Shown here piece by piece: positions 57,046 to 64,000 of a stretch of 64,000 nt of DNA. The notes beneath the pieces were generated by a model that was not told the origin of the DNA, made no database searches, and worked only from the letters and a program-made list of their open reading frames with translations. Each line of letters opens with the position of its first letter. The first letter of the stretch is position 1. This DNA comes from Dermanyssus gallinae. Lineage: Eukaryota > Arthropoda > Arachnida > Mesostigmata > Dermanyssidae. The stretch is from contig QVRM01000977.1 in NCBI GenBank assembly GCA_003439945.1, positions 434,001-498,000 on the forward strand. The letters run 5' to 3'. A program made the translations under genes and the position numbers.

Positions 57046-57687
57046 AGGGTTTACTCACTCTGTTAACTTAATTATGTATTCGTCGCCATAAAAGCACAAC
57101 GTGCACGCCGCGAGCATGTTTGACCTCCACTTGTAGAAAAGGCAGCTATCGAACTAAGCAGACAATTCAGCCATAATCTATACCAGAATACATTTTTCAC
57201 ATACCCTGCTTTGTTTAGTAATACAGTTAATATTGTTTGACGCATAAGCATATCTTGTATCAGCAAAATAGCCAGACGAAACGATGCTCGTGTGCCTTCC
57301 TTTTTCCTGTAATACTAGGAGTACAAGTATGCATGAAGCTTAAAGTATTTCGTCTAGGTTTAAATCGATTTGACCTCCTACGGCCAACCTGCAACGTGTA
57401 CGCACTAAATATGTAAGCCTTCCAGAATACAGTTCTACTTCGAAATGTAGCGATTGCAATGTCGCACTAGACAAAATAAAGCAAAGCTGATAATCTTCTC
57501 CAAACCTGTGTCGCTTTGCACTGAGATATGATCATATTGTTAGGTCTATTGCGATGGACGAACTTTGAAGGACCGAACTGCTCGACAAAACAACGGTTAC
57601 AACAAGACGCATTGGACCGTTCCTTGCTTACAATTAGATAACCATTACGGCTGCTTCTGCTACGACAATGCAGTAACTAGGCGCTTG
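57046..57687. repeat. large inverted duplication, right copy
   Basis: The reverse-complement partner of 54204-55303, lacking the middle of about 340 bp and most of the TACTTGTAC array. The junction of the two halves lies near 57320-57345. Confidence 0.65.
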
Positions 57688-57735
57688 AGACCATGCTCAA
57701 ATAATGTAAGCTTATACAAAGCTATATATATATAG

Positions 57736-57767
<32 letters not shown>

Positions 57768-57768
57768 A
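57688..57768. repeat. direct-repeat unit and (TA)n array
   Basis: The second copy of the GCTTGAGACCAT unit, then TA repeats interrupted by GCTTTTTT, ending where the FB-3 left arm starts. Confidence 0.8.
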
Positions 57769-58570
57769 GAACATATGAGGCCGGTCGGAAGATGCGGCAT
57801 GGTTGCTTGGAAGAGAATTCGCAAAACATGAAGTTTTTTATGAGCTTTCACACCAAATACCTCAAAAACATAACCCGACGACCACCCACAGCGTTCAAAA
57901 CTAACATATTCAGCAAATGCGCATTTCATGACGACCATTTTGGCACCAAACGTATGGTAATGCGAACTGTGGTTGTGGAGTGATGATGATTTTTCGGCGA
58001 ACATATCGAGATTAAGTGCATGAAAAATGACGCGCTGCGGCTGTCGCGCGACACGTCAGCCGTAGTGAACGTCGCCACACAGCCATTTTACATGCACTTA
58101 ATCTGGATATGCCTTCGAACAATCGTATTTACTCCGCAACCACAGCTCGCATTGACATGGATTTGGTACCAAAATGATCGCGCGTTTGCCCGGATGTGTT
58201 GTCTGAGTGGTCGTAGGGTTATGATTTAAAGGTATTTGGCGTGAAAGCTAATAATCTACTTCATTTTTGGCGAATTCTCTTCTGAGCGACCATGTCGCAT
58301 CCTCTAAGCGGCCTTATATGTTCTTCAGAAGAAGCTAAATTTTCGAACACGACGGTGTGCTTAGTTTCTGTATAGAAGGACTAGTTACCTCGCCATTGCA
58401 CATTTCGTGCTCCTATGTCGAGCAAAAACACCAGTGTCACAAATTGTAATAAGTTCAATTTCACTCCGAAACAAAACTTCTCAGAGACTATGTTCCATTG
58501 GAAAAAACATCTGCTTTAACGAGCTCTACAATTCCATATATCGCGCTTCAAATATTCCTCAAACACCCTG
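57769..58570. mobile_element. foldback-family element FB-3 (best palindrome)
   Basis: The left arm, 57776-58020, is the imperfect reverse complement of 58093-58320. For example AGATTAAGTGCA at 58009 pairs with TGCACTTAATCT at 58093, and GGCCGGTCGGAAGATGCGGC near 57779 pairs with sequence near 58300. The spacer is 72 nt (centre near 58056). The right arm extends a further 250 bp to CACCCTG at 58570, followed by a TA array. The left outer part is missing. No ORF is attributable, so it is non-autonomous. Confidence 0.75.
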
Positions 58571-58596
58571 TATATATATATATATATATATATATA
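58571..58596. repeat. (TA)n array between FB-3 and mariner A
   Basis: Thirteen TA units, bounded at both ends by transposon termini. Confidence 0.95.
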
Positions 58597-59915
58597 CGAG
58601 GTGTGTTCAAAAAATATCGCGACTTTTGTGTTTTTTCAAAAATTATTCATTTATTCATGAATATCTATTTTGTCCCCTTCAAAGTAATCCCCATGAGATA
58701 TTATACACTTGTGCCAACGGTTTTTCCAATCTTCGAAGCACTTCAAAAAACCATTTTTTTTTATCTTGTTCAGCTCCTCCTTCGATGCCGTCTTTATCTC
58801 GTCAAGCGTAGCGTAACGTCGTCCTTTCATGGGCCTCTTCAGTTTAGGGAACAAGAAAAAGTCACAGGGGGCCAGATCTGGGGAATACGGTGGCTGCGGC
58901 ATCATTAGTGTGTTGTTTTTGGCCAAAAACTCGCGCACAAGCAACGATGTGTGAGCAGGGGCGTTATCGTGGTGCAAAAGCCAATTTTTGTTCTTCCACA
59001 AATCCGGGCGTTTCTGGCGGATTGCTTCGCGCAAATTGCGCATAACTTGCAGGTAATATTCCTTATTGACCGTTCTACCCTGTGGCAAGAACTCATGATG
59101 CACCACGCCCCTGCAATCGAAGAAAACTGTCAGCAAAACTTTCACATTCGACCGAACTTGGCGCGCTTTTTTCGGTCTTGGTTCGTGCGGCAGCTTCCAT
59201 TGAGATGATTGAGCTTTGGTTTCCACGTCATAACCATAAACCCACGATTCGTCACCAGTTATGACCCTCTGGAGCAAATTTGGGTCGTCGCGGACAGAGT
59301 CCAACATCTCATTAGCAATGTTCATGCGATGCTGTTTTTGGTCGCAATTGAGCAATTTTGGTACGAATTTCGCGGCGACCCGTCTCATGCCCAAATCATT
59401 GATAAAAATCGAATGGCATGAGCCAATCGATATGTTTAGGTCCTCAGCAACTTCTCTAACGGTGATTCGACGATTGGCCAATACCATATTCTCCACTTCA
59501 TTAATTTTTTCTGTTGTTAAAGTGCTCGGGCGTCCGGCACGCTCTTCGTCGTTCACATCTTCTCGGCCTTCTGAGAACATTTTGTACCACCGATAAACGT
59601 TGCTTCGGTCCAAGGTAGCTTCTCCGTATGCCACAGTCAACATTCGGAATGCATCCGCGCACTTAATTTCGTTTTTCACACAAAATTTGATACAGGTTCT
59701 TTGATCCATTTTTTTGAATAGGTAAAAATCGAATACGATCCAAAACACGTGCAAGCAAAGCAGCTGTCAACAATTAAGTGAACATTCAAAATGGCCGAGC
59801 TTGTCGGCATAAGTGAGAGACATGAGTACCAACATAACGCCACAAAAAATCGAAATTCGAATATACGTAAACCCGCGAAAATTCAAAAGTCGCGATACTT
59901 TTTGAACACACCTCG
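58597..59915 (-). mobile_element. mariner element A (complete, DD34D)
   Basis: The inverted termini begin CGAGGTGTGTTCAAAAA on both sides (58597 inward; 59915 inward on the minus strand), extending through ATCGCGACTTTTG with one mismatch in about 30 bp. TA flanks both ends. At 1319 bp it has normal mariner length. The transposase lies on the minus strand. It is followed after exactly 10 bp of TA by mariner B in the same orientation. Confidence 0.95.
58651..59709 (-). CDS. mariner DD34D transposase A, 352 aa
   Basis: A cut-and-paste transposase, fully open. I choose the start MDQRTCIKFCVKNEIK at 59709. The upstream in-frame ATG at 59754 would add 15 residues. Residues 1-110 form the two-HTH DNA-binding part, with the linker GREDVNDEERAGRPST (48-63). 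The catalytic Asp are D153 (TGDESWVYGY), D248 (HHDNAPAH) and D283 (YSPDLAPCDFFLFP), spacing DD34D. The C-terminus, RWHKCIISHGDYFEG, is complete. Compared with copy B it lacks one residue after the GRPST motif (TLTTEK against TSTTDEK), a 3-nt deletion. All catalytic residues are present, so activity is possible but unproven. Confidence 0.93.
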   Translation of the reverse strand: MDQRTCIKFCVKNEIKCADAFRMLTVAYGEATLDRSNVYRWYKMFSEGREDVNDEERAGRPSTLTTEKINEVENMVLANRRITVREVAEDLNISIGSCHSIFINDLGMRRVAAKFVPKLLNCDQKQHRMNIANEMLDSVRDDPNLLQRVITGDESWVYGYDVETKAQSSQWKLPHEPRPKKARQVRSNVKVLLTVFFDCRGVVHHEFLPQGRTVNKEYYLQVMRNLREAIRQKRPDLWKNKNWLLHHDNAPAHTSLLVREFLAKNNTLMMPQPPYSPDLAPCDFFLFPKLKRPMKGRRYATLDEIKTASKEELNKIKKNGFLKCFEDWKNRWHKCIISHGDYFEGDKIDIHE

Positions 59916-59925
59916 TATATATATA

Positions 59926-61247
59926 CATAGTGTGTTCAAAACGTATCGCGACTTTTGTGTTTTTTCAAAAATTATTCATTTATTCATGAATATCTATTTT
60001 GTCCCCTTCAAAGTAATCCCCATGAGATATTATACACTTGTGCCAACGGTTTTTCCAATCTTCGAAGCACTTCAAAAAACCATTTTTTTTTTATCTTGTT
60101 CAGCTCCTCCTTCGATGCCGTCTTTATCTCGTCAAGCGTAGCGTAACGTCGTTCTTTCATGGGCCTCTTCAGTTTAGGGAACAAGAAAAAGTCACAGGGG
60201 GCCAGATCTGGGGAATACGGTGGCTGCGGCATCATTAGTGTGTTGTTTTTGGCCAAAAACTCGCGCACAAGCAACGATGTGTGAGCAGGGGCGTTATCGT
60301 GGTGCAAAAGCCAATTTTTGTTCTTCCACAAATCCGGGCGTTTCTGGCGGATTGCTTCGCGCAAATTGCGCATAACTTGCAGGTAATATTCCTTATTGAC
60401 CGTTCTACCCTGTGGCAAGAACTCCTGATGCACCACGCCCCTGCAATCGAAGAAAACTGTCAGCAAAACTTTCACATTCGACCGAACTTGGCGCGCTTTT
60501 TTCGGTCTTGGTTCGTGCGGCAGCTTCCATTGAGATGATTGAGCTTTGGTTTCCACGTCATAACCATAAACCCACGATTCGTCACCAGTTATGACCCTCT
60601 GGAGCAAATGTGGGTCGTCGCGGACAGAGTCCAACATCTCATTAGCAATGTTCATGCGATGCTGTTTTTGGTCGCAATTGAGCAATTTTGGTACGAATTT
60701 CGCGGCGACCCGTCTCATGCCCAAATCATTGATAAAAATCGAATGGCACGAGCCAATCGATATGTTTAGGTCCTCAGCAACTTCTCTAACGGTGATTCGA
60801 CGATTGGCCAATACCATTTTCTCCACTTCATTAATTTTTTCGTCTGTTGTTGAAGTGCTCGGGCGTCCGGCACGCTCTTCGTCGTTCACATCTTCTCGGC
60901 CTTCTGAGAACATTTTGTACCACCGATAAACGTTGCTTCGGTCCAAGGTAGCTTCTCCGTATGCCACAGTCAACATTCGGAATGCATCCGCGCACTTAAT
61001 TTCGTTTTTCACACTAAATTTGATACAGGTTCTTTGATCCATTTTTTTGAATAGGTAAAAATCGAAGACGATCCAAAACACGTGCAAGCAAAGCAGCTGT
61101 CAACAATTAAGTGAACATTCAAAATGGCCGAGCTTGTCGGCATAAGTGAGAGACATGAGTACCAACATAACGCCACAAAAAATCGAAATTCGAATATACG
61201 TAACCCGCGAAAATTCAAAAGTCGCGATAACGATTGAACACACCTCG
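59926..61247 (-). mobile_element. mariner element B (complete, DD34D)
   Basis: The outer terminus at 61247 (CGAGGTGTGTTCAA inward) is intact. The terminus at 59926 reads CATAGTGTGTTCAAAACG, with three changes in its first five bases. TA lies on both sides. 1322 bp. It is near-identical to element A throughout, including the non-coding ends. Confidence 0.95.
60008..61042 (-). pseudogene. mariner DD34D transposase B, C-terminal frameshift
   Basis: The same protein as copy A up to about residue 319, with D154, D249 and D284 preserved. The homopolymer encoding the Lys-Lys stretch has ten T on the plus strand (60084-60093) against nine in copy A. The last part is therefore out of frame (KKKWFFEVLRRLEKPL...) and stops early. 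The lost RWHKC..GDYFEG end is conserved in mariners, so this copy is probably impaired. The one-codon deletion seen in copy A is absent here. Confidence 0.9.
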
Positions 61248-61264
61248 TATATATATATATATAT
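61248..61264. repeat. (TA)n array at the mariner B end
   Basis: A short TA array joining the mariner terminus to the repeat-B edge (GGATTTGGCAGAACTTGG). Confidence 0.9.
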
Positions 61265-61965
61265 AGGATTTGGCAGAACTTGGCAAGAAAGTAGTTTGTC
61301 CTAATGGATTGAGGAGGCAGAAACATCTTGTTTAGGAGTGATGATGAATTTTATAAAAGTAGCTCTTCTGTATTTTTCTGCTACATAGTTATGCAAAATC
61401 TACATTTGCGGGATGACCAGTCAATGCATGAAGAAGCCGATCATACCGGCGTGCTCCGTGGAATTCTGCATAATCTGAAGGCAAAAGCTGTTCTGGGTAA
61501 AGCTGTTGGAAAATGCTGGTGTGCTTCTGACGAGCGCGAGTTGTTTGTTTGCGGAAGCAGGTCAAAATGCTAACAAGTATGGCATGCCTTTTCTTTGGAT
61601 ATGGCTGGCAAAAAACTTATTCGATAATTCTACGTACGCAGCCCATCACTCCAAGTACGAAAATGATGGGCATCTGCATGAAGTTCTGCACGTGAAGCTT
61701 AGACGTAAGACATAACAACATATCGGCTTTTAAGACTTTTCTTAACCTGTCTATTCGACTTTCGCTAGCTTGCGCCGCGTGCCATTTAGAGTATGCAAAT
61801 CTTGTTGTTGCATTTAGTTTTCCACAAACGTAGAGCAAAAGATTGTAAAGAAAAGAGAATAATACTCTATAAGACCTGAAATCCGCCTCTCCTTCATTGG
61901 TAAAAGTATGTTTTGCGAGGTCTCCAAATTAAAACCGGTATGAACACGATATTATTGATATATAT
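61265..61965. repeat. FB-related repeat, subfamily B copy 2
   Basis: It starts at a TA array with GGATTTGGCAGAACTTGGCA. From 61512 it parallels 22741-23317. It also has an AAAATGATGGGCATCTGCAT block related to the FB inner arm. The left 250 bp are not in the 22.7-kb copy. No convincing ORF. Confidence 0.5.
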
Positions 61966-61966
61966 G

Positions 61967-62003
<37 letters not shown>
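61966..62003. repeat. (TA)n array
   Basis: About 18 TA units at the right end of the repeat-B copy. Confidence 0.95.
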
Positions 62004-62008
<5 letters not shown>

Positions 62009-62680
62009 GCAAAGGTCAATCCTGGTAGGTCCCGAGAATTGTGTTTTTAATGCAAGTTCGGTGTGTTCGGTGGCGTGGTGTGCGTAGAGAACTCTTGTAC
62101 GGTCGTAGTGTACAGTGATCGCTACCACTGGTAGTCCCCCCCACATCCGGATATCGGCGTTTTTACATCAGTGGACCAGGCAACATATATCAGCGGGAAC
62201 CTTGTCAGCTATAGCAGTAGCCGCGATCATGACCACCAACTGCTGTTGCAGCTGGAGGTTGCGTTGTCTGCTCGTCTATTGGCTGCACTAAGCATCAGGT
62301 TAGTGCAGCAGAGGTACACATGGTAGTGAGATCACCGCCTGTCGCTCCTTTAGCAGAATCCTCTGCGCGACCGCCGGCTGCCGACACCGCCGGTGCATCA
62401 TGTGCCGAGGAGGACGCAGAGGACAACCGAATACATGCCCGAAGCTTTGCAGGGTTTACGGGTTGTAAAGACACCAGCATCGGCGTCGTTTACACGTTCT
62501 CCTCGGCACGTGGTGGTACGGATAGAGTGGTGCGTGGCGAAAGGGGGCGAGGCCCTGAAGAGAGTGTGGCCGCTGCTGATGTCGGAGAAAGGGCAGCGCT
62601 ACCCAAGTGAGCGGGAAACAGTCCACTGCAGAGTGGCAAACCGGTAACGACATAAACGGCGCAGGGATGTGCTGATGCTG
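62004..62680 (+). other. probable LINE 5' region and ORF1 N-terminal part
   Basis: GC-rich sequence leading into the ORF1 relic below. A plus frame from 62320 (VVRSPPVAPLAESSARPPAA) is Pro/Ala-rich, suiting a disordered ORF1 N-terminus, but the frame changes before 62690. Confidence 0.35.
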
Positions 62681-63404
62681 ATGTTGATCTCGTAGATGCT
62701 GCAAAGCCTGGTGCAGGTGGAACCGGCGCCAACGAGACAAAAGACGGTAGAGCTATCCTTTTGGGTAAGAACAAAGTTGCGGTGGAGGGTGTTACTCTCG
62801 ACGACGAATCCGACGAAGGCTGGAATATGGTCGGAGAAAAGGGGAAAATTGCTGCAATTCCGGTTACAACAAAAAAGGACATCCCAATTGTTTGCGCAAA
62901 TGATAGAGCTGAGGCGATCATTTTCTCCGCTGTAGATGACTGGTTAGAGTCAAACTTTAATGCTGTTTGTGACAATATAGTGAAGCATATTAAAGGCAGG
63001 GTAGAATAGCCGCGCCTTTCAAAACGCATTATTGTTGCAGGCGACATTGAAGACCGGGCCATTTTGCTCAGCTTGCAGACACCGGGCGGGGTGCCCGTAA
63101 GCGCTAGGGCTAGTTGCTCATGATCGATAATTAAAAGACAAATACATGGGGTACACTCCACGCTAACTGGGGCAACAATTGTGAATGTTTTGGGATCTTT
63201 CAACGTCACCGACGCTATTTGTGTCCGTTCTAAGAACATCAGAAGCGAATTCGTCATGGCAACGGACAGTGTCATTCTGACATTTTCGGGCAACAATTAT
63301 CCGACGGAGGTTTGCTTGGGTATTAAAGCTCGTGGCGTTACTCTCTACTGGGAACCTCTTCAGTGCCATCGATGCTATAGTTTAGATCATATAAAGCTCT
63401 TCTA
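62681..63404 (+). pseudogene. LINE ORF1 (gag-like, CCHC start) relic
   Basis: One plus frame (LDDESDEGWNMVGEKGKIAA, VCANDRAEAIIFSAVDDWLE) runs from about 62690 to a stop at 63009. The same protein continues after stops with RIIVAGDIEDRAILLSLQTP, IHGVHSTLTGATIVNVLG, SVILTFSGNNYPTEVCLGI and then LQCHRCYSLDH, the first half of a CCHC knuckle. The order V.GV...T, then VILTF.G...P..V.LG, then C..C....H matches arthropod LINE gag-like ORF1 proteins. It breaks off at a stop at 63405. The 268-codon antisense frame over this region is its shadow. Confidence 0.55.
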
Positions 63405-63466
63405 ACTTTTGCAGAGATTCAACCCCTACATATAAAGCTCTTCTCACTCTTGCAGAGATTCAACCA
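63385..63466. repeat. 38-bp tandem duplication
   Basis: ATATAAAGCTCTTCT plus (AAC/CAC)T(T/C)TTGCAGAGATTCAAC occurs twice in a row, at the end of the LINE ORF1 relic. Confidence 0.75.
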
Positions 63467-63476
63467 TCGGAGTCAT

Positions 63477-64000
63477 TTAACGGACGCAGTTTCGCTGCGA
63501 TCGTACGGATCGTACGTTCATAAGTCTGGAGTGGCCTGCGGTCTTGGTACGGGAAGGACGAGGTTCTCTAAGGCGATCCATGACAACCTTATATGGCCGG
63601 CCCAATGGGTCCGCTTGGACCAGGTCAATCAGTGCCTTCCACGTATTTATCTTGGACGTGGCTATAACGCTCCTCAGCTCCTGCCGACGTTGGCAATACA
63701 TATCTTGTAGGACAGTGAGTCTGGCCCGAGCTTCTCGCAGAGAGTCGGCTGAGGCTCCGGCTTGTGCACGTCGTGCGATCCACGTGCAAGCACGCGTTGC
63801 CACGTGGTTACCTTGATACATTTGCCCCGTGCATTCTCAAGCTCTGATGTCCACCAGGCCCTAGACGATCCGAGGAGGTCCCCCCGCAGCTCGACAGGAT
63901 AGAGCCGTAGATAGAGCATGGGCAATGTCATTCTCATCTATGCTTCTACCTTTCAGCTTTTCGCATCTGTTCGAGAAAGCACTTTTTAAGGTCTTCTTAA
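63477..64000 (-). pseudogene. R1-clade LINE ORF2 fragment (EN-RT linker), antisense
   Basis: Minus-strand frames give a block near 63990-63920 (KSAFSNRCEKLKGRSIDEND), then SRAWWTSELENARGKC near 63873-63826, then, shifted, ADSLREARARLTVLQDMYCQ and SKINTWKALIDLV with DPLGRPYKVV (63600-63570). This is the linker between endonuclease and RT in R1-type ORF2 (WWT.EL..AR, then R..LR..I..SK...W..L...DPWG.PYK.V). At least one frameshift. The 5' part lies beyond the window edge, and the RT is missing at the left. Confidence 0.6.

Noticed and set aside
58951..59596. Plus-strand ORFs of 85-111 codons, repeated at 60281-60929
   Set aside because: They are antisense shadows of the two mariner transposase genes. 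Their duplication reflects the element duplication.
62490..63296. 268-codon open frame on the minus strand
   Set aside because: It is the antisense shadow of the plus-strand LINE ORF1 relic, which has the family motifs (VILTF.G...P and a CCHC start). The minus-strand translation shows none.

Overview
This window looks like non-coding, transposon-rich DNA from an arthropod nuclear genome. R1-clade non-LTR retrotransposon pieces occur in at least five places, and that clade is largely arthropod. Two mariner lineages (DD34D and DD37D) and long (TA)n arrays are also present. I see no operons, no Shine-Dalgarno-led genes and no long host ORF. A mite, tick or other chelicerate would fit, but the sequence alone does not settle the species.

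Layout. From 0 to 9.2 kb lie nested, decayed retroelements: an R1-type ORF2 relic, a Ty3/gypsy gag-protease-RT relic cut off by a foldback-type element (FB-1), an R1-type 5' half (ORF1 with three CCHC knuckles plus the first residues of the endonuclease), and an antisense LINE ORF1. From 9.2 to 22 kb is mostly gene-free AT-rich DNA with TA arrays, an antisense R1 fragment, FB-2 and two candidate host exons. From 22 to 29 kb are an ITm transposase C-terminus, foldback-related repeats, a tRNA-derived SINE, a structurally complete 1.3-kb DD37D mariner-family element with an open 349-residue transposase, and a 5'-truncated CR1/L2-like LINE. From 29 to 36.6 kb is largely empty, with hairpins and repeat fragments. 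From 36.6 to 39.6 kb is an antisense LINE (ORF1 plus endonuclease) split by a probable solo LTR. From 40 to 53 kb there are two candidate exons, two tandem SINEs, GC-rich islands, a 23-bp minisatellite and a dead mariner. From 53 to 58 kb come a 77-nt palindromic MITE, a large inverted duplication and FB-3. From 58.6 to 61.2 kb two nearly identical mariners lie head-to-tail. The end of the window holds a LINE ORF1 and an antisense R1 ORF2 fragment.

How the parts relate. Almost everything recognisable is mobile DNA. The only transposases with long open frames are the DD37D protein (about 25.0-26.1 kb) and the first of the two DD34D mariners (about 58.7-59.7 kb). The second DD34D copy has a frameshifted C-terminus. 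The FB family and the 77-nt palindrome carry no transposase. They are flanked by TA and share short terminal motifs (CAGGGTG for FB), so they are best read as non-autonomous passengers of Tc1/mariner-type enzymes. Repeated abutment of element ends against (TA)n arrays is the dominant structural theme. Host coding content is limited to a few short open segments bounded by good splice-like signals. All are tentative.
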